Assembly: GCA_030533085.1 (NCBI GenBank)
Contig: JAUNJZ010000022.1
Span: 1 to 40,341, forward strand
Source of the DNA: Synergistaceae bacterium
Lineage (GTDB): Bacteria; Synergistota; Synergistia; Synergistales; Synergistaceae
Direction of reading: 5' to 3'
Length of the DNA: 40,341 bases
The translations under genes were made by a program, and so were the position numbers. Numbering within the stretch: position 1 is the stretch's first letter; the number at the start of each line of letters is the position of its first letter. The notes under the pieces were generated by a model, which worked only from the letters and a program-made list of their open reading frames with translations, was not told the DNA's origin and did no database searches. Positions 6,903 through 14,703 of this stretch are shown here, in pieces.

Positions 6903-8159
6903 TTAGACGGGTTTATGGGGATGTAAATCATCAAGCCGAGAGACGGCGGCTTGCTGCGATTGCGGAGATAAATGGGCGTATCGCTGCGTCATCTGTATTG
7001 TTTCGTGCGTCATAAGACGCTGTACAGTGTAGAGCTCAACTCCCGCCATAACAAGCTGGCTGGCAAAATCGTGCCGGAGGTCGTGCCAGCGGAAATTCTC
7101 GATTTTCGCCTCTTTTAAGAGGCGTTTCCAGTCTCTCATAATTGACGTATATGCTACCGGAGTTCCCTGTTTCCCGCGGCGTATTACGTGATCTTCCGGC
7201 TTTATCGGCCCCCATGTTTGTTCACTGTATTCGCGCCATTCTTCAAGAGCTTTTTTCACAACGACGGATAGCGGCAGATCATAGCTCTTTTTGCTTTTTG
7301 CCAGTCGCGGCGATATATGTATGGTTTGACCTCCGTCGGGCTGCGACGTTATATCGCCCCAGCACAGTCCTAGTAAAGCGCCGCACCGGATACCGGTGTA
7401 GTTTGCTATGATTACCGCGATTTTAAGGTAATCTCTGCCGAACTCTCGCTCGCGTTCTTCTAAGGCAGTGTACAGGCGTTCGCGCTCTTCTGGTGATAGA
7501 TAGCGGGTCTTAACGTCGCTGTCGGTCGTTGCTTGCTTGGCGATTCGGGGGAATTGATAGTCTTCTTCTATTAACCCCTCGCGCTTCGCCCAATTTATCA
7601 TGGCTATTAGTCTTGACATATATTCGTTAATAGAGGCTCCTTTAAGGCCCTTTTGTCTATATGTTTCGATGCAGTCCGTTATCATCTTTTTATCGATATC
7701 GTTAAAACGTAACGGGAAAAGCGCGGAGAAGCGCGAAATGCTATGTAATATATGTTTATGGCTTCGGTTTGGAGCCAGACCGTATGCCGGCTGCAAGTAC
7801 TCAGCGTATTTATCGCGGATTTCTCGCAGCGTTGGATTTTTGATTTCGATTTCCGGCTCAGCCTTTGGTTTTACGAGCTTTTTAATATCCTTTTCTTCAC
7901 CGATGGCTTTTTGAGCAAGTAGTTTCATTGCGGTTTCACGCGCCGCTTTGAGCGTTGTCGCTCCATCCGCTATCTTTATTTGCTTTGTTTTGTTATCAAC
8001 CGGGGATGTATAGCTAATATACCATGTTCGCCGCCCCGAAGGGCGGATCATCAGATATAGACACGGTATGCCTCCCGCGCCTTTATCCCAGTATCTTATG
8101 ATCTTATCCGCCGGCTGTAATTTGTTGATTTTCGATTGTGTCAGCGCTTCTGCTGCCAT
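6903..8159 (-). CDS. Tyrosine recombinase (integrase)
   Basis: This 418-residue phage-type integrase is read right to left. The N-terminal 100 residues are an arm-binding DUF4102-like domain (YLMIRPSGRRTWYISY). A core-binding SAM-like domain follows, then a catalytic domain from about residue 220. Catalytic residues are visible: Arg in YTGIRCGALLGL, HDLRH with His and Arg, a second His in MTHETIQMTQRY, and the nucleophile Tyr in RYAHLS. It should integrate and excise the element at the 18-bp repeat, whose right copy lies 30 bp upstream of the start codon. Length and order are normal for the family and no lesion is seen, so it is probably active. Confidence 0.9.
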   Translation of the reverse strand: MAAEALTQSKINKLQPADKIIRYWDKGAGGIPCLYLMIRPSGRRTWYISYTSPVDNKTKQIKIADGATTLKAARETAMKLLAQKAIGEEKDIKKLVKPKAEPEIEIKNPTLREIRDKYAEYLQPAYGLAPNRSHKHILHSISRFSALFPLRFNDIDKKMITDCIETYRQKGLKGASINEYMSRLIAMINWAKREGLIEEDYQFPRIAKQATTDSDVKTRYLSPEERERLYTALEEREREFGRDYLKIAVIIANYTGIRCGALLGLCWGDITSQPDGGQTIHISPRLAKSKKSYDLPLSVVVKKALEEWREYSEQTWGPIKPEDHVIRRGKQGTPVAYTSIMRDWKRLLKEAKIENFRWHDLRHDFASQLVMAGVELYTVQRLMTHETIQMTQRYAHLSPQSQQAAVSRLDDLHPHKPV

Positions 8160-8189
8160 TTCATACGCCTCCTTATTTCGACTAAAATA

Positions 8190-8207
8190 ACTAACAAACG
8201 ACTAACA
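8190..8207. repeat. Right attachment-site candidate (attR)
   Basis: This is the exact second copy of the 18-bp repeat at 37-54, placed between the integrase start and the chromosomal flank. Excision between the copies would release a circle of about 8.15 kb. Confidence 0.7.
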
Positions 8208-8243
8208 TATATCTTATCTTATATCACATGGTTTTGTCTATAC

Positions 8244-8317
8244 AATTTGACCAATAGATGGTTTTTGCTGTGATATCAAGGGGGCGATTTCGCATTGGTC
8301 AAATTTTTCTGACCAAT
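8244..8317. promoter_or_regulatory. Triple ATTGGTCA/TGACCAAT sites, possible operator
   Basis: AATTTGACCAAT (8244-8255) is the exact reverse complement of ATTGGTCAAATT (8294-8305). A third half-site, TGACCAAT, is at 8310-8317, so ATTGGTCA-N8-TGACCAAT also forms a dyad. TGGTCA/TGACCA-type dyads are typical of GntR-family operators. The regulator and the controlled promoter are not identified. The sites lie between the element and the truncated LysR gene. Confidence 0.4.
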
Positions 8318-8349
8318 ACTACCTCTGCTATGTTTTTTTAATAAAACAG

Positions 8350-8661
8350 GGATTGTCGTGTGCGGAGTGGGTAAATAATTATATCTCCAATAATAACCTT
8401 TATTTTAAAAAGAAAATAATAACTACCAGTAAGACAACGGCAATTAATCTCGTTGCCCAAAATTTAGGATTCTGTTTTATCCCAGAAACAGGTATTCACT
8501 GGTCGGCAAAAACAGATAATCTAGAGTTTATCAATTTATGTTCACCGGATCTGTTGGCGCCATTAGCGGCAATTTATAAAAAGGATTCGCATCTTTCTCC
8601 GATAGCCAGAAATTTCATAGACATAACGAAAAAATACTATTCGCAGATGAAAAAATTATAA
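8350..8661 (+). pseudogene. 5'-truncated LysR-family regulator remnant
   Basis: About 100 codons match only the C-terminal half of a LysR substrate-binding domain: the TTSKTTAINLVAQNLGFCFIP stretch and the closing helix SPIARNFIDITKKYY. The helix-turn-helix and first lobe are missing. Upstream the frame stays open to 8251 but does not resemble LysR, and a TGA lies at 8248. A TTG at 8353 exists without a good ribosome site. The lost part is not on the other side of the integrated element, so the truncation probably came from an earlier rearrangement. The intact gene probably regulated the downstream catabolic operon. Confidence 0.6.
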
Positions 8662-8703
8662 CAAAATAATAATATTCTTATTTTATTTTACGACTTAGAC
8701 ATA

Positions 8704-8752
8704 ATATCCGGTATGTATTAACATAAGTTTAAAGTTAATGTGTGCCGGATGT
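8704..8752 (+). other. 19-bp RNA stem-loop upstream of the FAH operon
   Basis: The arms 8704-8722 and 8734-8752 pair at all 19 positions in a plus-strand transcript, five of them as G-U wobbles, around an 11-base loop. In a minus-strand transcript the same five would be A-C mismatches. It follows the LysR remnant by 42 bp and precedes the FAH gene by 54 bp. It has no T tract, so a leader element or weak terminator is possible. Confidence 0.5.
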
Positions 8753-8806
8753 TGTGTAATATGTAGTTTTTTGTGCTGAGAATACACAGTAAAGGAGAGA
8801 TTAGTA

Positions 8807-9700
8807 TTGAGGCTGGCTACGGTAAAGGTAAATGGGAAAGAAACAGGGGGGGTAGTGACACGAAATGGTATCATTCTCATAAAAACTATCAATGAAAAAA
8901 AAAGGATTCAGTGGGCGGAAAATTTGTTTTGTCTGATTTGTGAAGGGCAACTTGTAGAACTCAACAAATGGTATCTTAGTGGTGGTAAGGATGAATTAGA
9001 ATCCTATAATAGTATTCCATCGTCAGTAATTCCATTTGATAAAGTGACCTATGCTCCTCTTTATCGTAATCCTCGTAAAATTTTTGGTATAGGATTAAAT
9101 TACGCAGACCACGCAAAAGACCTCGGGGAGAGAACGCCGCATGGAATTCCTGGTAGCTTTTTTAAACCAGCAACTACAATAGTGGGTCATGGTGACACCA
9201 TAGAACTGCCGTTACAATCAAATGATGTTGACGGTGAGGGAGAACTGGCAGTGATTATAGGTAAAGAGTGTGAAAATATAGAAGCAGGAAATTGGCTTGA
9301 TTATGTTGCCGGATTTACTACAAGTTTGGATATGACTGCCATAGACATTCTACAGCAAAACCCACGTTATTTAACAGTTGCAAAAAGCTTTAAAACATTT
9401 TTTGGGTTTGGCCCTCATCTCGTAACACCTGATGAAATTGAGGATGTCCTTAAACTAAGAGTTGAAACTGTTCATAATAATCAAGTTCACGCTACGGATA
9501 TTGTTGCGAACATGACATTTCCGCCTGACTTCTTGGTATCTTTCCACTCTAAAGTCATGAAATGGCTACCGGGAGATGTTCTTTCTACTGGCACTCCTTT
9601 AGGAGCACATATTCATGATGGTGATATGATTGAGGGGCGTGTATCTGGGTTTGAGTCAATTAAATGTAATGTTGTAGACAGGAAACTTCATAAAAACTAG
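8807..9700 (+). CDS. Fumarylacetoacetate hydrolase family protein
   Basis: This 297-residue protein has TTG 8807 as the likely start, behind AAGGAGAG. Residues 1-75 form the family's N-terminal domain. The FAH domain begins near GIGLNYADHAKDLG (about residue 98). Expected metal ligands are visible in DVDGEGELAVIIGK and in the Asp of SLDMTAIDIL, and the C-terminal TGTPLGAHIHDGDMIEG is typical. Members hydrolyse, decarboxylate or hydrate 2-oxo or 1,3-dicarbonyl acids from aromatic and sugar-acid breakdown. The substrate here cannot be named. It heads an operon with an SDR and a TAXI receptor, which suggests import and breakdown of a small carboxylate. The N-terminal domain closely resembles the stand-alone small protein at 23301-23582. 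Confidence 0.85.
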   Translation: MRLATVKVNGKETGGVVTRNGIILIKTINEKKRIQWAENLFCLICEGQLVELNKWYLSGGKDELESYNSIPSSVIPFDKVTYAPLYRNPRKIFGIGLNYADHAKDLGERTPHGIPGSFFKPATTIVGHGDTIELPLQSNDVDGEGELAVIIGKECENIEAGNWLDYVAGFTTSLDMTAIDILQQNPRYLTVAKSFKTFFGFGPHLVTPDEIEDVLKLRVETVHNNQVHATDIVANMTFPPDFLVSFHSKVMKWLPGDVLSTGTPLGAHIHDGDMIEGRVSGFESIKCNVVDRKLHKN

Positions 9701-9719
9701 TTAATGGAGGGATGCAGTT

Positions 9720-10508
9720 GTGGATCTCGGGTTAGAAAACAAGAGCGTTCTTGTGATGGCATCAAGCGCAGGGCTAGGGAAAGCAATCGCCATGGAGTTT
9801 GCTCGTGAAAAGGCGAACGTAATGCTTTTCAGCCCATTTGAAGATGAACTGAAACAGGCCCAAAAAGAAATTTTTAATGAGACAGGGAAAGAGCCGTCAT
9901 TTTTTGTTGGAAATATAACAAGTCCAAACGACATAAAAAAACTTGTCGCCAAAACTGTTGACATGTATGGCCCTATATTCGCACTTGTCAATAATACGGG
10001 TGGGCCGCCTGCTGGAACATTTGACGCATTTGACGATGATGCTTGGCAAAAAGCATATGAGTTGACTCTTTTGTCCTATATCAGGACGATCCGAGAGGTT
10101 ATACCTCATATGAGATCTAATGGAGGGGGGAGGATACTGAATTCTACGTCGTCATCAATTAAAGCAGTTCTTGATAATTTGATTCTTTCAAATACTTTCC
10201 GCATGGGGGTGGTGGGGCTATCAAAGACATTATCGCAAGAACTTGGAAAAGATAATATCCTCGTTAATGTAATTGCGCCAGGACGTATAGGCACAACTCG
10301 TATCGATTATCTTGATAAGGTCCGTGCAGACAAGGCCTGTGTAAGTGTTGAAGAGATACAAAAAAATGCGTTCAAAACTATTCCATTAGGTCGTTACGGA
10401 AGGCCTGACGAATATGGGAAGTTAGCGGCGTTTCTGTGTTCAGCAACAAACACGTTTATTACTGGTCAGACCGTGTTGGTAGATGGTGGTATGGTGAAAG
10501 CTATTTGA
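9720..10508 (+). CDS. Short-chain dehydrogenase/reductase, divergent active site
   Basis: This 262-residue protein starts at GTG 9720, shortly after GGAGG. The Rossmann fold is clear: the cofactor loop MASSAGLGKA, NNTGG in place of NNAG, a Ser-rich catalytic strand (NSTSSS), and the C-terminal FITGQTVLVDGG. The usual YxxxK is absent. The aligned stretch reads LSNTFRMGVVGLSK, so Tyr and Lys are replaced by Asn/Thr and Arg-type residues. A subset of SDRs with an SNxxR pattern exists, so this may be a lineage feature rather than decay, but the chemistry may differ. It follows the FAH gene by 19 bp and is probably cotranscribed. Confidence 0.8.
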   Translation: MDLGLENKSVLVMASSAGLGKAIAMEFAREKANVMLFSPFEDELKQAQKEIFNETGKEPSFFVGNITSPNDIKKLVAKTVDMYGPIFALVNNTGGPPAGTFDAFDDDAWQKAYELTLLSYIRTIREVIPHMRSNGGGRILNSTSSSIKAVLDNLILSNTFRMGVVGLSKTLSQELGKDNILVNVIAPGRIGTTRIDYLDKVRADKACVSVEEIQKNAFKTIPLGRYGRPDEYGKLAAFLCSATNTFITGQTVLVDGGMVKAI

Positions 10509-10541
10509 TTAAATCAAAGATAAAGTTGAGGAGGTAATCAT

Positions 10542-11495
10542 ATGAAGAAAAATTTTGTTTTTGTTATTGTTACTATAAGCGTGATTTTCTCATTTTCGTC
10601 ACTTGCTTGGGCCGCGGACTTGATGTCTATTGCAACTGCGGGGGTGGCTGGAACATATTATCCTATTGGAGGAGCAATTGCCGCCGCTGTTACAAAAGGT
10701 GGAAAAATTACCTGCACAGCTGAAGCTGCGAATGGCTCAGTTCCAAATATAAACCTCGTTGAAAACAAAGAAATAGAGATGGCAATGGCTCAAAACGATG
10801 TTGTTTATTGGGCATATAATGGGCAGATGATGTTTAAAGATACACCTAAAAAGAACATCCGTTGCGTAGCAGCTCTTTATCCAGAGCATGTTCATATCGC
10901 GCTTGCTAAAGATAAGGGAATAAAGAAAATTATGGATATAAGGGGTAAGAGAGTAAGCCTCGGGGCTCCGGGATCTGGTGCGCATGCAGATTCAATGGCT
11001 ATTTTTGATGTTGTAGGAATTGACGAAAAAAAAGACTTTGAATCTGTGACATATGCAGATATGACTGGTATGGCTAACCGCTTTAAAGATGGCCAGCTTG
11101 ACGTGGGGTTTGCTGTCGGAGGCGCGCCGTTACCGAGTTTCATGGAAGTAGCCTTAACAAAAGGTCTTGACATTCTAGACTTTGACAAAGAACTCTTAAG
11201 TGAACTTTGTGAAAAATACCCATTTTTTGTAGCAAGTAAGATTCCAGCCAATACGTATAAAGGCGTAGGTGATGTAAGTGTACCCTCGGTTGTCGCCCTC
11301 CTTATAACGAATGCATCAATGCCAGAAGACACTGTCTACAATTTTCTTACCGCTATGTTCGATAATGTCCAAGACATTCGTAACGCCCATAGTGCGGCCA
11401 AGGCAATATCTTTAGAAACAGCTACCGATGGTTTTTCTGTCCCAGCTCATCCAGGAGCTATTAAATTTTATAAAGAAAAGGGGATAATGAAATAG
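10542..11495 (+). CDS. TAXI-family TRAP transporter solute receptor
   Basis: This 317-residue protein has its ATG after GAGGAGG. A signal peptide is clear (Lys-Lys, hydrophobic core, cleavage near AWA-AD at about residue 24). The mature start MSIATAGVAGTYYPIGGAIAAAV is the hallmark of the TAXI receptor family, and SLGAPGSGAHADSM and the later PAHPGAIKFYKEKG fit as well. It would bind a small carboxylate in the periplasm and deliver it to a fused TRAP membrane subunit. That subunit is not in this window, so the protein must work with one encoded elsewhere or the locus is incomplete. Confidence 0.88.
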   Translation: MKKNFVFVIVTISVIFSFSSLAWAADLMSIATAGVAGTYYPIGGAIAAAVTKGGKITCTAEAANGSVPNINLVENKEIEMAMAQNDVVYWAYNGQMMFKDTPKKNIRCVAALYPEHVHIALAKDKGIKKIMDIRGKRVSLGAPGSGAHADSMAIFDVVGIDEKKDFESVTYADMTGMANRFKDGQLDVGFAVGGAPLPSFMEVALTKGLDILDFDKELLSELCEKYPFFVASKIPANTYKGVGDVSVPSVVALLITNASMPEDTVYNFLTAMFDNVQDIRNAHSAAKAISLETATDGFSVPAHPGAIKFYKEKGIMK

Positions 11496-11533
11496 CAGGT
11501 TATTTTTAGTAAGTAAAATCAATAAAACCCAAC

Positions 11534-11577
11534 AAAATTGCTTAGTTCCAGAAAATTTGATGGAGCTAGGCGATTTT
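11534..11577 (+). terminator. 17-bp terminator hairpin after the TAXI gene
   Basis: The arms 11534-11550 and 11561-11577 pair at 17 of 17 positions in the plus-strand RNA, three as G-U wobbles, and the right arm ends in TTTT. It lies 38 bp after the stop codon and probably ends the FAH-SDR-TAXI operon. Confidence 0.7.
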
Positions 11578-12298
11578 GTGGCAAGAGGTATTGGATTGGT
11601 AAAATGTCACGCTACACAGTGCCTGTGATCGTCATTGTGATCATGTGCGAACTGACGAACCATATTTACGAATGTTTGTCGATGAATTTATACATCTGCT
11701 CTTTTGAGGATGATGCTGCCTTGATGGATGAGGAAATCAAGTTTGATACTCAGTGGGTGTGGTGTCTATGTCTGTCAAGTAACCGGCAATCATGGCGTTT
11801 CCTTCAAGGCGGATTATCTGATAGCGGGCGGTTGCGTGCCATGCCAACCGAGAAACCGACCTCTTGTGTGCTATCTTTCTGTTGAAACATTAACTTGGAA
11901 ACCGCAGTGTTCTGGAACTGTACGTTTGGTGGTACGAGAAGCTGAGGTGTTTCTTCCGCAAACGTGTACCATTTACGACCTATAGCTGTTTTTATGAATA
12001 AAAGCGGAACTGCATAAAACGTAGTGCAACGTTTTTTTTGCGTTGAAAATAAAAGCAACTCGTTTCTAAAAACATGATACAATTTTTCTTTTTTGCCGCA
12101 AACGTCTATACGTTTTTTTAAGAAAGCGTTGATTAAATAGCGTTTGTATATCGGTATTACAAACGCAGCTTCTGCTGATCAGATGTCAGGTTGCTAAACA
12201 GGAGGCCTATGACTGGCGCGGATGCATATACAAATACGTTGGAGCGACAGGCGCTCTGCCCACCTGTAACGCGAATTGAGCATCTAATCAGCGGCTGT
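11578..12298. other. AT-rich gap without a recognisable gene
   Basis: Several overlapping frames of 85-115 codons occur here on both strands, but none has a ribosome site, a compositional signature or a recognisable domain. A weak hairpin with a T8 tract lies near 12015-12036. An operator-like dyad is at 12140-12166. The stretch looks like decayed sequence at the boundary between the AT-rich island and the GC-rich backbone. Confidence 0.4.
12140..12166. repeat. 9-bp inverted repeat, operator-like
   Basis: GCGTTTGTA (12140-12148) and TACAAACGC (12158-12166) are exact inverted copies with a 9-base spacer that is itself nearly symmetrical. It lies in the gap just past the 3' end of the toxin gene. 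Function unknown. Confidence 0.4.
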
Positions 12299-13429
12299 TT
12301 AATATCGTGACTGGAATACCTTCACCGTGGAGCTTCCTTTGCCGTCTTGAGTTTTCAGCGTGATGACGGCCTCTCTGTTAGCTCCTGTGGTATTTTCGAA
12401 AACATCGACGTAAACGCCGTCCGCGTCGTTCTTAGTTCCTTGAGTTTTGTTCAGCGTACACCAGGAAGCACCGCTTTCGGCGGTCCAGCTGCGGAATGAC
12501 CCCAGCTCAAGCTTTTTGTAGCCGGCGGCCTTTGAAAAGTCCAGATTGTTCGCGGCGCTCAGCGGAGGATATATCTCTGCGAGCGGTACGTGAAATTCGC
12601 GCTCCTGCGCGGCGTTGTTTTTGTGCTCCTCGCCAGAGACCTTTATCCACCATGCGTAGGCGGCGTTGTAGGAGTAACCCGTCATCCATCTGAATTTGAA
12701 TTTAAATCCCTTTATGTTGTCCCTCTCCGCCGGCGGTATCTTCCATGCCCACTGTTTTACGGGCTGAAAGAAGCTGCGCGAGGCGAGCGGAGCGTCGTAG
12801 AAGTCGTTGCAGGCCGCGAAGTAAGGGCCGCCCTTCAACAGCGGACGAGAGAAAGTGTATTTCCATTTCGCGTTTTGCTGAATAATGTTGTTTACGGAAA
12901 CTTTTGATTCGTTCTGTACCTGACATTCAGAGACTGTCCGGCTCTCGCTGGTGGAATAGCTGACCCCGGCGCTGACGCCGCCGCTGCCGGAAAAGCCCGA
13001 GAAGCCGATATTGCCGCCTAGCGAGAAGGATATGCTGCTGGAAAAGCCGCTCGAACCGACCGACGTTTCGGGCTTTGAATCCATCAGCTCCGCGTTGTTG
13101 TTCTGCTTTCCGTCTGCGTTGACAGTCCAGTTGTTGAAGCCGTATTCAACCATGTAATTATTGATAAGCGCGGTCGTCGTTCCTTTATGGTTTACGTTGC
13201 TGTAGTTCGCCGATGGGTTCAACTGTCCCTTCTGTTTAATGAAAAACCAGTCCGAATCCACCTTGTCCGCCTCGTTGTAGCTGTGGCAGGCGTAGACGTC
13301 AATCGTTATTTTAAAGGTATTGTTCCACTGAGAGGCGTCGTAGATTTTCTGATACATGCGCGAGATCTGCGTAAGGTCGTTCGTCCCGGAGGAGGCGCTG
13401 TTGAGCGTTCTTTCTTCCGCCGCCCCCAC
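12299..13429 (-). CDS. Leukocidin-like pore-forming toxin with BACON domain, out of frame with its signal peptide
   Basis: The frame encodes 376 residues from a GTG at 13429. The N-terminal half (ITIDVYACHSYN, SDWFFIKQ, then a Gly/Ser-rich alternating segment near residues 125-170) resembles the cap and pre-stem of leukocidin/hemolysin-type beta-pore toxins. The Gly/Ser stretch would form the membrane hairpin. An aromatic-rich region follows. The last 75 residues (SWTAESGASWCTL...REAVITLKTQ...VFQS) look like a BACON domain. The frame lacks a secretion signal, but one lies just upstream one base out of phase, joined at a G5 tract (13423-13427). Loss of one G, or a +1 ribosomal shift, would give a secreted protein of about 399 residues. 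Alternatives are a pseudogene or a sequencing error. The toxin family call is moderate; BACON is firmer. Confidence 0.6.
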   Translation of the reverse strand: MGAAEERTLNSASSGTNDLTQISRMYQKIYDASQWNNTFKITIDVYACHSYNEADKVDSDWFFIKQKGQLNPSANYSNVNHKGTTTALINNYMVEYGFNNWTVNADGKQNNNAELMDSKPETSVGSSGFSSSISFSLGGNIGFSGFSGSGGVSAGVSYSTSESRTVSECQVQNESKVSVNNIIQQNAKWKYTFSRPLLKGGPYFAACNDFYDAPLASRSFFQPVKQWAWKIPPAERDNIKGFKFKFRWMTGYSYNAAYAWWIKVSGEEHKNNAAQEREFHVPLAEIYPPLSAANNLDFSKAAGYKKLELGSFRSWTAESGASWCTLNKTQGTKNDADGVYVDVFENTTGANREAVITLKTQDGKGSSTVKVFQSRY

Positions 13430-13496
13430 CGGCCGCGACGACGAGGAGAAAGATCCGTGTGAAAAATACGCTAATGCGAGTGTGGTTTCTGTTCAT
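13428..13496 (-). other. Out-of-frame signal peptide of the toxin gene
   Basis: Read from ATG 13496, the first 23 codons give a positively charged start, a hydrophobic core (VFFTRIFLLVV) and a small-residue end (AAGG), a good Sec signal peptide. The frame then runs into Arg-rich nonsense. A one-base deletion in the G5 run (13423-13427) would join it to the toxin frame at about AAGGAAEERT. An AAGGAG site lies 14 nt before the ATG. Confidence 0.6.
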
Positions 13497-13688
13497 TTTG
13501 ATATAAAGAACTCCTTGTTCCCGTTGCCACTTTGTTGATTGCCCATGTGAGCGCGGCACGGAATTTTTCAAAGTCGTTTCTGTCCGGGATTACTGCCGGT
13601 AAATTATTGAAAATGGACGATAATATAAAAGAAAAAGATGTTATCATAAGGAGAGATAAAACCGCACCGACGGAAGGAAGATGAACGC

Positions 13689-14702
13689 ATGACCGCCAAC
13701 CTGCTGCTGAACAGCCAGGAGGTACGCAAACTCCCGGCAGGAACGCTATTCAAGGCAATATTTGTTGTGAGCGCAATATCACAGAGAAGCGATAAAAACG
13801 GAAAACCATACTATGACATTACAGTCACGGATTCGCTCGGAAACATAGAGGCAAAGGTCTGGTCCGACGCGCAGTGGCTCGATAAATCAGAGAGCCTTCC
13901 CCAGAGCGAGGACGACAGGCTTCCGGCTGAAAAGATAGGCCAGCTTGCCGGCAAAAGCGTCGGGGTAAACGGCAAAGTCGCGGAATACCGCGGACTGCTG
14001 CAATTCAATTTTAATAAAATCACGCTGCTCAATCAGGAAAAATATCCGCCGGCGGGCTACCTCCCGCATTCTCCGATAGCTCTGGAAGAGCTGATATCGC
14101 GCTTTGAAAGGCTTGTCTCCGGCTGCGGCGGGGAGGCTGGGAAATTCCTCCGCTTCGTATTCAAAGACGAGCTGTGGCAGCGCTTCCGCGACTGGCCGGC
14201 AGCCGTCAGCCACCATCACGCCTACGCGAACGGCCTGCTGGAACACACTCTCTCCGTGGCGGAATGCGCGAAAGCCATGGCCGCGTCAATGACGGAGGCC
14301 GGATATGAGATAGATATGGATATAGTCGTGGCCGGAGCGCTGCTCCACGACCTCGGCAAACTTGAAGCCTACCGCATGACCCCGGTGCCGGAAATAACGG
14401 TCGAGGGGGCGCTGCTTGACCATGTGGCGCAGGGCTACCTGCGCTTCAACGAGCTGGCGGCGCAATTCGGCCTCTCCGAGAAGCCGCGCACTCATCTGGC
14501 GCACATACTGCTCAGCCACCACGGACAGCGCGAATTTGGCTCCCCCGTCATACCCGCCACGCCGGAGGCGCTCATCGTATCCGCCGCCGACGAGCTTGAC
14601 TTCAAAATATTCTGCTGGAACGACGCGGTCAAAAATCTGACGGACGAACAGCCGATATCCGCCTGGAACAACTCGACGCAGCGCCGCTTCTGGAAAAAAT
14701 GA
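13689..14702 (+). CDS. yhaM: YhaM-like 3'-5' exoribonuclease (OB-fold + HD domain)
   Basis: This 337-residue protein has an N-terminal OB-fold (about 15-115: YDITVTDSLGNIEAKVW) for nucleic acid binding. An HD phosphohydrolase domain follows, with HHHAYANGLLEHTLSV, the HD pair in LLHDLGK (near residue 220) and a later LLSHHG. This order and length match YhaM/CBF1, a metal-dependent exoribonuclease active on RNA and single-stranded DNA. The start was chosen at ATG 13689 behind GGAAGGAAG. It is the first gene of a tight operon: the next start is 1 bp after its stop. Confidence 0.88.
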   Translation: MTANLLLNSQEVRKLPAGTLFKAIFVVSAISQRSDKNGKPYYDITVTDSLGNIEAKVWSDAQWLDKSESLPQSEDDRLPAEKIGQLAGKSVGVNGKVAEYRGLLQFNFNKITLLNQEKYPPAGYLPHSPIALEELISRFERLVSGCGGEAGKFLRFVFKDELWQRFRDWPAAVSHHHAYANGLLEHTLSVAECAKAMAASMTEAGYEIDMDIVVAGALLHDLGKLEAYRMTPVPEITVEGALLDHVAQGYLRFNELAAQFGLSEKPRTHLAHILLSHHGQREFGSPVIPATPEALIVSAADELDFKIFCWNDAVKNLTDEQPISAWNNSTQRRFWKK

Positions 14703-14703
14703 C

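Noticed and set aside
11538..11985. Overlapping frames after the TAXI gene as TRAP membrane subunits or a transposase
   Set aside because: No transmembrane pattern of a TRAP permease and no DDE or other transposase motif; no ribosome sites.
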